Part shown: piece by piece, positions 1-8,800 of the stretch
Layout: each line of letters starts with the position of its first letter
How positions within the stretch are numbered: the first letter of the stretch is position 1
NCBI GenBank assembly: GCA_028711365.1
Contig: JAQTSI010000012.1
Span: forward strand, 1-32,584
Direction of reading: 5' to 3'
DNA length: 32,584 nucleotides
Origin: Methylococcaceae bacterium
Lineage (GTDB): Bacteria; Pseudomonadota; Gammaproteobacteria; Methylococcales; Methylococcaceae
Made by a program: the position numbers and the translations under genes
Notes under the pieces: model-generated
Seen by the model: only the letters and a program-made list of their open reading frames with translations
Told to the model about the DNA's origin: nothing
Databases searched by the model: none

Positions 1-86
1 TGAACGAATACGGACTCTTGCGCTCGGGCAGCTTGATCGGACTGGCGCCGGACTTGTTCCTGGAATGGCTTGTGCCTCCTCAGTAA
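1..86 (+). CDS. C-terminal end of an unidentified protein truncated by the window edge
   Basis: Open frame from the window start (...NEYGLLRSGSLIGLAPDLFLEWLVPPQ*) ending at TAA 84-86; too short to assign a family. Confidence 0.35.
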   Translation, partial: NEYGLLRSGSLIGLAPDLFLEWLVPPQ

Positions 87-119
87 CCAGTCGTTGGACA
101 ATCTTCAACGGGGATCGAC

Positions 120-293
120 ATGGTTATTCATTTAGTCATTATTCTGTTTTACTTGGTGCTTTGCTTGTTCGTGGCGTTTCTGGGAAAGCGCCGGAAATGG
201 GGTTTCTGGGGGTATCTGTGGTCATCCGTCTTATTCACGCCGCTATTGGGGCTTTTGTTTTTGCTGGCATCCGATCCGAAAAAAAGCCCTTAG
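120..293 (+). CDS. Small hydrophobic membrane protein, 57 aa
   Basis: ATG at 120 after a purine-rich 'acggggatcgac'; MVIHLVIILFYLVLCLFVAFLGKRRKWGFWGYLWSSVLFTPLLGLLFLLASDPKKSP*; two hydrophobic segments. Absent from the ORF track, probably because of its length cutoff. Confidence 0.5.
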   Translation: MVIHLVIILFYLVLCLFVAFLGKRRKWGFWGYLWSSVLFTPLLGLLFLLASDPKKSP

Positions 294-313
294 ATTGGTA
301 CAAGGAACGACGC

Positions 314-2080
314 ATGGCATTTTCGCTTCACTCTCGCTATGGATTTCGCAGAGCTGCGGTCGTTGCGATGGTACTGGCGATTGCCTCAGGATTCATTTTC
401 GGCTCGGCGTCAGCGGTGGAAAAGTCCCCCAAGCAAGCTAAAGAGGCCATGGAGATGAGCGCCAAAAAACAACCGGCCGATCCATTGAAGGAAATGCGGA
501 GTCAATTCGACGAACTGACCGCAAGCCTTGCGGGCCTGAAAGGCAGGCTGGACGAATTGGGACAGAACGTCCGCACCAATGCGACTTCCATCGAAGATCT
601 CAAAGGTAAATTGGAAAAAAACGCGATCCTGCTCTACGAGCGGCTGTCGTCAGAAAAGGAGATCTCGCAGAATCTGGAGAATCTCTCGGCCCGGGTCGCG
701 GAAAACGAAGCAAAGCTGGCGGGTAAGGCAAGAATTCGGCAGTTCGGGCCGGTCAATCCGGTGCCGAAATCATCGCCGACGAATCCTTCTGAAGCCCAAC
801 CCCCGGCTGATCAAAGTGCGGGGGATACGGCGCAATCTGACGATGCCGAGAAACCCGCCACCTCGATCCCAGCATCGAATGGGGCTTTCCAAACCCATGA
901 TGGAACACCGGCGGGATTGCTGCTCGCGGCATTGCTCGTATTCATTATGCCCTTGGGCTTGACCCTGCTGGAGGCATCCCAGTTGGAACGATGGGCCATT
1001 CCGCAAGCCGGTCTGCGGAATCTCCTGGTGGCGTCCGTCCTCGTCGTGGCTTACTTTGCGGTCGGCTACGGCGTGATGTTTGGGGAAACGTTTCTTGGCG
1101 TATTGGACGAAGACGCCAAAGGCTCGACGTTCGCCGACTTGGTAGCCAGCGCAGATCTGTTGGCCACCTTTGGTCTGTATCAGTTGGGGTTGGTGGTTGT
1201 CTCAGGATTAATTGTCACCACAATCTTGTCGGATCGCTTGTCATTGCCGGTTTATGTTTTTCTCGCCCTATTTTTCGGAGCGTTGGCCTACCCTACCTTT
1301 GGCCATTGGAGTGGGAGCGGCCAGTGGTTGCCTGAAAATGCAGGTTGGCTGGAAAAACTGGGATTCTTGGATTTTGCCGGCGCCACCAGAATCAATTCCT
1401 TCGCTGCCTGGTTTGCTTTGGGATGGGTATGGATGTTTCCCATTTCTCGCCCTCTGGATTCGAATGATGGCCACAACGGAATGTCGCATCAGCCGAATGT
1501 CTCCCTGGTACTGCTCGGCGTGTTTGTCATCTGGTTCGGCTGGTTCGGTTTGGCCATCCGGCACCAGGAATTCGAAAATCACCGAATTTCTCTCATGGCG
1601 CTCAATGTGTTACTCGCCGGCGCAACGGCACTCGTCGTTTCCCTGATCTATTGGGTGCTCGCCCATCGTGAATCGGGAATGGGCGCGGTTTGCGCCCGGA
1701 TTTCCGCCGGAGCGGTAGGGGGATTGGTGGCGGTCTCGGCGGCGCTGAATATCGTGATGCCGCTCGAAGCCATGGTGATAGGCGGCGCGGCAGCTTTGTT
1801 GCAGCCGCTGGCATACCGCATTCTTGCTTTAAGGGTCATCAAACAGGATCAGGTGGCGGCGAACCTGATCGCGGCGTATGGATTTTGTGGCGTTTGGGGC
1901 ACACTATGCGTGGGGTTATTCGGCACGGCAGGCCTATTCAGCAAGCCGAATCTGGGGCAAACCTGGATTCAAACAGCCGGCGTGTCAACCTCATTCGTCT
2001 TTGGCATGGCGACGGGATTGCTGAGTGCCATCGCGTACCTCGGACTTTCCAAATTCATGAACCACGAGAAGATTCCGTAA
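314..2080 (+). CDS. Amt/ammonium-transporter-like membrane protein with N-terminal signal/TM and coiled-coil extension
   Basis: Start set at ATG 314 (AAGGA upstream) rather than 65. N-terminal region is coiled-coil-like (EMRSQFDELTASLAGLKGRLDELGQNVRTNATSIEDLKGKLEK). C-terminal ~400 aa shows Amt landmarks (LDFAGAT, WFGWFGLA, GFCGVWGTLCVGLFG). Confidence 0.8.
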   Translation: MAFSLHSRYGFRRAAVVAMVLAIASGFIFGSASAVEKSPKQAKEAMEMSAKKQPADPLKEMRSQFDELTASLAGLKGRLDELGQNVRTNATSIEDLKGKLEKNAILLYERLSSEKEISQNLENLSARVAENEAKLAGKARIRQFGPVNPVPKSSPTNPSEAQPPADQSAGDTAQSDDAEKPATSIPASNGAFQTHDGTPAGLLLAALLVFIMPLGLTLLEASQLERWAIPQAGLRNLLVASVLVVAYFAVGYGVMFGETFLGVLDEDAKGSTFADLVASADLLATFGLYQLGLVVVSGLIVTTILSDRLSLPVYVFLALFFGALAYPTFGHWSGSGQWLPENAGWLEKLGFLDFAGATRINSFAAWFALGWVWMFPISRPLDSNDGHNGMSHQPNVSLVLLGVFVIWFGWFGLAIRHQEFENHRISLMALNVLLAGATALVVSLIYWVLAHRESGMGAVCARISAGAVGGLVAVSAALNIVMPLEAMVIGGAAALLQPLAYRILALRVIKQDQVAANLIAAYGFCGVWGTLCVGLFGTAGLFSKPNLGQTWIQTAGVSTSFVFGMATGLLSAIAYLGLSKFMNHEKIP

Positions 2081-2288
2081 AGCCTTCTATGCCTTCGGTC
2101 TCCCGGCGGGAGAATCGAAAATCTTGATCATCTTATGCGGCGCATTACACAAGCGCGCCGACCAATGATACAACTCGCACCACTTTTCCCGCTAGGCAAC
2201 CCCGGCTAAACAGCAATTCTCGTTTCCTGCACCCCATACGGCTCATAGCCCCGGAACCCCGAACCCTCGGGAATCTCCGCTTCTCCAG

Positions 2289-2312
2289 CCGCCCATCGTG
2301 GCGGTTTTTTTG
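2289..2312 (+). terminator. Rho-independent terminator candidate
   Basis: GC stem ccgcc/ggcgg followed by a run of T (ccgcccatcgtggcggttttttt). Confidence 0.5.
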
Positions 2313-2330
2313 TGGGCGATGATAAGGCAT

Positions 2331-2358
2331 TAAAAAAACCGGCATGAGGCCGGTTTTA
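2331..2358. terminator. Bidirectional intrinsic terminator candidate
   Basis: aaaaaaaccggcatgaggccggtttt: aaccgg/ccggtt stem flanked by A-run and T-run. Confidence 0.55.
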
Positions 2359-2422
2359 ACTGCCTTATCTAAGCAGAATCGAAACATGCGGAAGGATTGA
2401 AACCGCCAGCGTTTGATTTATT

Positions 2423-2498
2423 TGGCGTCCCCAAGGGGGTTCGAACCCCTGTTATCGCCGTGAGAGGGCGATGTCCTAGGCCGCTAGACGATGGGGAC
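2423..2498 (-). tRNA. tRNA-Glu (anticodon CTC), CCA encoded
   Basis: Reverse complement GTCCCCATCGTCTAGCGGCCTAGGACATCGCCCTCTCACGGCGATAACAGGGGTTCGAACCCCCTTGGGGACGCCA; acceptor stem pairs, TTCGAA T-loop, anticodon loop CT-CTC-AC. Confidence 0.95.
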
Positions 2499-2549
2499 CT
2501 TTGGAAGGCAGGTATTGTAATCCAGGTTCGCCTTCCTGAAAACGCTCCT

Positions 2550-3140
2550 TCAGCATATTTTAGTTAGAAAAAGCCTTTCGATTTCGAGAAAGGCCTCGCC
2601 CAAGGCGCCCACCGGACGATAAAAATCGGATAAGGGGGCTTGGCGCAGGTCACGGAAAAATGCTTCTCCCCAGGGAGCCAAATGGCGGGCAAAGAAGCCG
2701 ATCTGTCTGGGGTCTTCGGATTCTATGAGCCGGCACATGACTTCGCAAACCGCCCCCACATGGTCTTCGGTATTGTCGAAGATGCGTCCGATGCCCAACT
2801 CGATCAACTCCGCACGTAGCAGTGCCAAGGGTTTGCCGTCGATCGCGCCGCTTCGGTACCATGAAGCATGAGGGATCAATCCTCCCTGCTGCGGATCCCC
2901 GAACAAGGCGTGGAACTCGTCGGTCACGGGTTTCTCCCGTGCTCGCCGCGAGGTTTCCCCCAATTCGCTCCAAGCTCGCGCCATGGGTTCTCCCATCGAA
3001 CCTTCCCGCAGCGGTGGGATTTCGCCCAATTGTGCGACCAGTCTGTGATCGGGTGGAGCGGCCAATAGTCTTGCCAGCAGGTGGTAGGTATTGGCCCGCC
3101 AAAGATCATGTTCATGCCGGGACAAGTTTTCATCGGTCAT
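2550..3140 (-). CDS. TorD/DmsD-family molybdoenzyme chaperone
   Basis: TorD-like helical features (LWRANTYHLLARLLAAPPD, EFHALFGDPQQGGLIPHASWYRSG, EDHVGAVCEVMCRLIE, FFARHLAPWGEAFFRDL). Start chosen at internal MTDENLSR. Confidence 0.75.
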   Translation of the reverse strand: MTDENLSRHEHDLWRANTYHLLARLLAAPPDHRLVAQLGEIPPLREGSMGEPMARAWSELGETSRRAREKPVTDEFHALFGDPQQGGLIPHASWYRSGAIDGKPLALLRAELIELGIGRIFDNTEDHVGAVCEVMCRLIESEDPRQIGFFARHLAPWGEAFFRDLRQAPLSDFYRPVGALGEAFLEIERLFLTKIC

Positions 3141-3347
3141 AGCGGTATTCTCTCTTGAGAATGCAACGGCTTTCTTCGCCAAGCTGGGTTCGGTTGTCAA
3201 TCACGCGGCTTTCGTGAAATGTAAGTCTAGCAGGGATTTGTTTGGCGCTGAGGCTTGGCATCAATTCCGGCTGAGGGTTGATTTCCGGCTCGGCGCATTG
3301 GATGCTGACGGACAAGATACCTCCTCACCTTATTATCCGAGCCTTCG

Positions 3348-5213
3348 ATGTCGGCACGCAAAACACAGCTAAAATCCACGGCAAAAGCGGAAACCGGCTC
3401 CCGCTTCGATTGGGCCTATGTTCGCGGCGTCGCCCTGCAACACAGGGGCAAACTGGTCAAAGCGCATATCATCGCCATCCTCGCCGCCACTGCCAGCGTG
3501 CCCATCCCCTTGCTCATGCCGCTGCTGGTGGATGAAGTGATTTTGCAAAAGCCGGGCCCCATCGTGCGCAATCTGGATCTGTTGACGCCCGGAGAGTGGC
3601 ATGTTCCGGTTTTTTATATCGTCTCGGTGTTGAGCCTGACCCTGTTGCTGCGCTTGGCCAACGCCCTGCTCAACGTCTGGCAGACGAGGCAATTCGCCTT
3701 GTTGTCCAAGGACGTGACCTTCCGCATCCGCTCCGCCTTGATTCATCGATTGGAGCGCATCTCCATGGCGGAATACGAGGGGTTGGGCAGCGGCAAGGTC
3801 ATCACCCATCTGGTCACCGATCTGGAAACCCTCGACGGCTTCATCGGCGGGGCGGTGGCGCGGCTGTTGGTGGCCACCCTTTCCATCGCCGGCACCGCGG
3901 CGATCCTGTTATGGATGCATTGGAAACTGGCGCTGTTCATCCTGCTGCTGAATCCCTTGGTGATTTATTTTACCGGAGCGCTCGGCAAGCGGGTGAAGAA
4001 CCTCAAGTTGAGGGAAAACTCGGCCATGGGGGAATTTCAACAGGCATTGGCCGAGACCTTGGAGGCCATTCATCAGATTCGCGCCGCCAACCGGGAAAAA
4101 CATTACCTGGGTCTTTTAATGGCGCAGGCGCGCTCGGTGCGGGAAAACGCCGCGGCCTTCTCCTGGAAGAGCGACGCTGCAAACCGCCTGAGTTCACTGA
4201 CTTTCCTGATCGGTTACGAGATATTCCGCGCCCTGGCCATGCTCATGGTGATCTACTCCAGTCTGAGCATCGGCGAAATGATGGCCGTATTCGGTTATTT
4301 ATGGTTTATGATGACCCCGGTACAGGAAATACTCACGATCCAGTATGCTTATTCCGGGGCCAGGGCGGCTTTGGAACGCATCAACCCGTTGCTGGATCTG
4401 AAACTGGAGCCGCGTTATCCGCACCGGATCGATCCTTTTGCCGGCAAAAGGACGGTGGGCGTGACGATCGAAGATCTGTTTTTTTCCTATCCCAACGGCG
4501 CGGAAATTTTGAAGGGAATTCGCATGGACATTCGTGCCGGGGAGAAGATCGCCATCGTCGGCGCCAGCGGAGGCGGCAAATCCACCCTGACCCAAGCCTT
4601 GATCGGGCTTTATCCGCCTTCCTCCGGCATGATTTATTTCGACGGCGTGCCGATGACCGAAATCGGTCTGGACGTGGTGCGCGAGCATGTGGCGACGGTG
4701 TTGCAACATCCCGCCCTGTTCAACGAGACGGTGCGCGCCAATCTGACCCTGGGCCGGCAGGCATCCGACCAGGCGCTCTGGCAAGCCCTCTCCATCGCCC
4801 AGTTGGAGGATACCGTGCGGGCTCTTCCCCAGGGGATGGATACCGTGATCGGGCGAACCGGCATGCGGCTTTCCGGCGGCCAGCGCCAGCGCCTGGCCAT
4901 CGCCCGCATGATACTGAGCGATCCCCATGTGGTCGTTCTCGACGAAGCCACCTCGGCCCTGGACGGCGAGACCGAGGCGAGGCTGCATCGGGCGCTGGAA
5001 CCGTTTCTCCTCGATCGAACCACCCTCATCGTCGCCCACCGCCTCAGCGCCATCCGCGGCGCCGACCGGGTTTTCGTCTTCGAGGATGGCGCCATCTGCG
5101 AACAAGGCGGCCACGACGAGTTGATGGCGCAGGGCGGCTTGTATGCCAGGCTTTATGGCGGAGCGGCGAATCTCATCCATGGACAAAATCAACCCCCAAA
5201 CGATACCCAGTGA
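3348..5213 (+). CDS. ABC transporter, fused permease/ATP-binding protein (exporter type)
   Basis: Six-TM region plus Walker A GASGGGKST, signature LSGGQRQRLAIARMIL, Walker B VVVLDEATSALD, H-loop IVAHRLS. Confidence 0.93.
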   Translation: MSARKTQLKSTAKAETGSRFDWAYVRGVALQHRGKLVKAHIIAILAATASVPIPLLMPLLVDEVILQKPGPIVRNLDLLTPGEWHVPVFYIVSVLSLTLLLRLANALLNVWQTRQFALLSKDVTFRIRSALIHRLERISMAEYEGLGSGKVITHLVTDLETLDGFIGGAVARLLVATLSIAGTAAILLWMHWKLALFILLLNPLVIYFTGALGKRVKNLKLRENSAMGEFQQALAETLEAIHQIRAANREKHYLGLLMAQARSVRENAAAFSWKSDAANRLSSLTFLIGYEIFRALAMLMVIYSSLSIGEMMAVFGYLWFMMTPVQEILTIQYAYSGARAALERINPLLDLKLEPRYPHRIDPFAGKRTVGVTIEDLFFSYPNGAEILKGIRMDIRAGEKIAIVGASGGGKSTLTQALIGLYPPSSGMIYFDGVPMTEIGLDVVREHVATVLQHPALFNETVRANLTLGRQASDQALWQALSIAQLEDTVRALPQGMDTVIGRTGMRLSGGQRQRLAIARMILSDPHVVVLDEATSALDGETEARLHRALEPFLLDRTTLIVAHRLSAIRGADRVFVFEDGAICEQGGHDELMAQGGLYARLYGGAANLIHGQNQPPNDTQ

Positions 5214-6040
5214 TCTACGACCTACATACCCACTCCACCGTTTCCGATGGCGCTTATTCTCCTGCCGAACTGGTCCGCCAGGCCGCGACGGCCGGGGTGA
5301 CTCACCTCGCCCTTACCGATCACGACTGCACCGACGGCTTGGCCGAGGCTCAAGCCTGCGCCCGGGCATGCGGGATCCGATTCATCCCCGCCGTGGAGAT
5401 TTCCACCACCTGGCTCGAAAAATCGGTGCATGTCGTCGGTCTCAACATAGACCCGGCCTGCCGCGAATTGCGGGAAGGCTTGGCTCGCCTGCAAGCCATC
5501 CGCTTGACGAGGGCAGAGGAGATCGGCCGACGTCTGGCCAAGCGCGGCATCCAGGGCGCTTTCGAGGCGGCGCGGGAGAGGGCCGGGATGGGCATGATCA
5601 CCCGCACCCATTTCGCCCATTTTCTGGCGGAGCAGGGCTTGGCGGCCTCGGTGCGGGACGTGTTCGACCATTATCTGGTGCGCGGCAAACCCGGCTATGT
5701 GCCGACCCAGTGGGCGGGATTGGAAGAGGCGGTGAGCTGGATCAAGATGGCGGGCGGCGTCGCCGTACTCGCCCACCCGCAACGCTATAAATTCACCGGC
5801 AGCTGGCTGGGGAGGCTGTTGCTGGACTTCAAATCTGCCGGCGGCGAGGCGGTGGAAGTCATCGCGGGAACCGCCAGCCCCGGCGAGATCCAGTCTACCG
5901 CCGCCGCCGCCCGCCGTTACCAGTTGATGGCTTCGGTGGGATCGGATTTTCACAACCCCGACAACAGTTGGCTGAAACTGGGCCGACTGCCCGAATTGCC
6001 GCCAGGCTTAACCCCGGTATGGAGTCTTTGGGATGATTGA
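5210..6040 (+). CDS. PHP-domain phosphoesterase (RNase AM/YciV-like)
   Basis: GTG start overlapping the ABC stop (gTGA). PHP motifs DLHTHSTVSDG, LALTDHD, AVEIST, VAVLAHP, SVGSDFHNP. Confidence 0.88.
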   Translation: MIYDLHTHSTVSDGAYSPAELVRQAATAGVTHLALTDHDCTDGLAEAQACARACGIRFIPAVEISTTWLEKSVHVVGLNIDPACRELREGLARLQAIRLTRAEEIGRRLAKRGIQGAFEAARERAGMGMITRTHFAHFLAEQGLAASVRDVFDHYLVRGKPGYVPTQWAGLEEAVSWIKMAGGVAVLAHPQRYKFTGSWLGRLLLDFKSAGGEAVEVIAGTASPGEIQSTAAAARRYQLMASVGSDFHNPDNSWLKLGRLPELPPGLTPVWSLWDD

Positions 6041-6614
6041 ACACCGTTGCGGCTGGGCTTGCCGGACGCAGGAAGAACGCGATTACCACGATCTGGAATG
6101 GGGCGTTCCCTTGCACGATGACCGGCGTCTGTTCGAGTTCCTGGTGCTGGAGGGCGCGCAGGCCGGCTTGAGTTGGGCCACCATCCTGAAAAAACGCGAC
6201 CATTACCGCGCCGCTTTCGACGGCTTCGATCCGCAAACCATTGCCGCTTATGACGAGGCGAAAATCCAGCAGCTCATGCAAAATCCCGGCATCGTCCGCA
6301 ATCGCCGCAAGATCGAAGCCGCCGTTGCCAATGCCCGGGCCTTTCTTGCCGTCCAGGAACAATTCGGTGCCTTCGACGCCTATCAATGGCGTTTCGTCGA
6401 CGGCAAACCCATTCAAAATGCCTGGCGGGATTACCGCGAGGCGCCCGCCCAAACGAAAGACTCGCAAGCCATGAGCAAGGATCTCAAGCAACGCGGCTTT
6501 CTGTTCGTCGGCCCGACCATTTGCTATGCCCACATGCAAGCAGTGGGCATGGTCAACGATCATGTCGTGGATTGCTTCCGCTGGGGAGCGTTGGGCGGTG
6601 TACGGGAAGATTAA
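6033..6614 (+). CDS. tag: DNA-3-methyladenine glycosylase I
   Basis: RCGWACRTQEERDYHDLEWGVPLHDDRRLFEFLVLEGAQAGLSW and FVGPTICYAHMQAVGMVNDH are typical of Tag. Confidence 0.95.
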   Translation: MIEHRCGWACRTQEERDYHDLEWGVPLHDDRRLFEFLVLEGAQAGLSWATILKKRDHYRAAFDGFDPQTIAAYDEAKIQQLMQNPGIVRNRRKIEAAVANARAFLAVQEQFGAFDAYQWRFVDGKPIQNAWRDYREAPAQTKDSQAMSKDLKQRGFLFVGPTICYAHMQAVGMVNDHVVDCFRWGALGGVRED

Positions 6615-6762
6615 AACGTGCACCCGGGCGGGAAGTATTTTACTATTCCGCTAACGTTCGACCGGGTTCGCCGCAATAAGCCATTGACGATCGAGGAGTT
6701 GAGGTAAAGCCGGCAAGCCTGGGTCGATTCGCGCATCGGCCCGAAAACATGAGAACCGTATA

Positions 6763-7608
6763 ATGGACCGGAAAAAACTGTTCTTCGCCGCTTCCCTGCT
6801 GTTGCCGCACCCGCCGGTCGAGGCGGTGCAGATCGATCCCGAGCCGGAAGGCATCCGCAAGATGGCCTTGGTCTACGAACATGGGCGCGGCGTGGAGCAG
6901 GACTTCAACCAGGCCTATCGCCTCTACTGCAAGGCCGCTTTGATGGGTGATGCCGTTTCCGCCTACAACATCGGCTTCATGTTCTTCAATGGCCGCGGCT
7001 TGCCACGCCACCACGGCAAGGCCTTGTACTGGTACCGCAAGGCCGCCGAGGTGGGCGATGGCTTCTCCCGGAAGCTGGTTGCCCGCTTCCGTGACATCGC
7101 CGCGACGGACGACCCCGCCTGCCAACCCGAGCCGCCACCCCCGCCCAGCCTCAAAATCAGGGAGGTCTCCAATCCCAACCGCGAGATCGTCGCCGGCTGG
7201 GTCAAACAGATCGCCCCCTACTATTCCATCGACCCTGCCCTGGTCATGGCGGTCATCCAGGCCGAATCCGCCTTCAACCCCGGCGCACTTTCCCCCAAGA
7301 ACGCCCAGGGGCTGATGCAGCTCATCCCCGCCACCGCCGAACGGTTCGGCGTCAAGGACCCCTGGAACCCGGTGGAAAACATCAAAGGCGGCGTCGCCTA
7401 TCTCAACTGGCTGTTGCGTCGCTTCTCCGGCAATGTGGAATGGGTGCTGGCCGCCTACAATGCCGGCGAGGGTGCGGTGGATCGCCACCAGGGCGTGCCG
7501 CCCTACGGGGAAACCCAGGCCTATGTGAAAAAAATCCTCGCCCATTACCCGAAAACCGCTCATCCGATTCCGCCCGAACCGACACCGAAAGAGGAATCCG
7601 CCGGTTGA
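6763..7608 (+). CDS. Lytic transglycosylase (SLT domain) with N-terminal Sel1-like repeats
   Basis: Sel1-like YEHGRGVEQDFNQAYRLYCKAALMGDAVSAYNIGFMFFNGRGLPRHHGKALYWYRKAAE; SLT motifs QAESAFNPGALSPKNAQGLMQLIPATAERFGV and LAAYNAGEGAV. Confidence 0.9.
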   Translation: MDRKKLFFAASLLLPHPPVEAVQIDPEPEGIRKMALVYEHGRGVEQDFNQAYRLYCKAALMGDAVSAYNIGFMFFNGRGLPRHHGKALYWYRKAAEVGDGFSRKLVARFRDIAATDDPACQPEPPPPPSLKIREVSNPNREIVAGWVKQIAPYYSIDPALVMAVIQAESAFNPGALSPKNAQGLMQLIPATAERFGVKDPWNPVENIKGGVAYLNWLLRRFSGNVEWVLAAYNAGEGAVDRHQGVPPYGETQAYVKKILAHYPKTAHPIPPEPTPKEESAG

Positions 7609-7763
7609 GGTGGCTGCATCGGCGGTTCTTTAGCAATCTGGCCCGTTCGCGGCTGAGGCGGCAAGGCTAGTTCTTCCACATCGCGTCGCAATGTCGGACA
7701 ATGACGATTGCTACACAGCTTAACGTCCCCGTATACTTTTACGAAAAAAAGAGGATCGAACCG

Positions 7764-8681
7764 ATGGAAAAAGCTTTTATTCTGCACATGTTCACCCCCG
7801 AGAAGAATCTCAGCCCGTTCGATGTGAACATGGCGGTCGACGCGGGTTGGATCTCGACCATTCCCTATACCCAGCTCGAAGTCGGCGAGATCACGGCGTT
7901 GGTGCAGGACGCCATTTTCTCCCGCAGCCCGGCCGGGGTGAGACATACCGGCATCTTCATCGGCGGGCGCGATGTCAAAACCGCCATGGATATGCTGCGC
8001 GCGGCGCAAAGCTCCATGGTCCCCCCGTTCGAGGTGTCGGTATTCGCCGATCCCAGCGGCTCCTTCACCACCGCCGCCGCCATGGTGGCCATGGTCGAGC
8101 GTGAGCTGGAGAAGAAAGGCAACGAGGGTCTGAAAGGCGCGAACGTTCTCTGCCTGGGCGGCACGGGCCCGGTGGGCCAGATCGCCGCGGTGCTGTCGGC
8201 GCAGGCCGGCGCGAACGTGAAGATCATCGGCCGCCAACTGGAAAGGGCCCAATCCATCGCCGCCCTGTGCAATGCCGAATACGGCGGCGGCAAGACCGCC
8301 ATCGAAGGTGATGCCGATGCCAACAAGGGCGAGCTGATCAAGACCGCCGACGTGGTGTTCGCCACTGCGGCCGCCGGTATCCAGGTGCTGAGCGCGGAAC
8401 TGGTCGCCGCCGCTCCTCAGCTCAAGGTTGCCGCCGACGTCAACGCCGTGCCGCCTTCCGGCATCGCCGGCCTGGACGCCTTCCACAGCGGAACCCCCAT
8501 CGAAGGCTCCAACAGCGGGGCGGTGGGCATCGGCGCATTGGCCATCGGCAATGTCAAATATCAGACCCAGAGTGAATTGCTCACCCGCATGCGCCAACGC
8601 CACAGCAAGGAAGACAAACCCGTCTATCTGCACTACGAGCATGCCTTCGAGGCCGCGCGGAGTTTTGCCAAGAAGCTCTGA
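7764..8681 (+). CDS. mtdB: NAD(P)-dependent methylenetetrahydromethanopterin dehydrogenase (MtdB-type), copy 1
   Basis: MEKAFILHMFTPEKNLSPFDVNMAVDAGW..., VPPFEVSVFADPSGSFTTAAAMVA, LGGTGPVGQIAAVLSAQAGANVKIIGRQLERAQ; strong match to the MtdA/MtdB family. Confidence 0.85.
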   Translation: MEKAFILHMFTPEKNLSPFDVNMAVDAGWISTIPYTQLEVGEITALVQDAIFSRSPAGVRHTGIFIGGRDVKTAMDMLRAAQSSMVPPFEVSVFADPSGSFTTAAAMVAMVERELEKKGNEGLKGANVLCLGGTGPVGQIAAVLSAQAGANVKIIGRQLERAQSIAALCNAEYGGGKTAIEGDADANKGELIKTADVVFATAAAGIQVLSAELVAAAPQLKVAADVNAVPPSGIAGLDAFHSGTPIEGSNSGAVGIGALAIGNVKYQTQSELLTRMRQRHSKEDKPVYLHYEHAFEAARSFAKKL

Positions 8682-8800
8682 GCGCAGGCCGGTTCATCCC
8701 AGGACGAGAGGGGCCGAGGGCACAAACGCATCGGCCCTTGCCGCGGCTGAAAGCCGGCATAATTTCCACCGTCATTCCGAGTCAGCGAGGACTCCTCATC

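Noticed and set aside
2423-2498. tRNA-Glu as an integration site for a genomic island
   Set aside because: No integrase, no duplicated tRNA 3' end, and adjacent genes look like core genome.
4299-5192. 297-aa minus-strand ORF antisense to the ABC ATPase
   Set aside because: Mirrors codon structure of the conserved + strand gene; no recognisable motifs.
3596-5209. N-terminal ~540 aa of the 814-aa + strand ORF (3596..6040)
   Set aside because: Out-of-frame shadow of the ABC transporter with low-complexity Arg/Gly/His-rich translation; only the segment from GTG 5210 is a real (PHP) gene.
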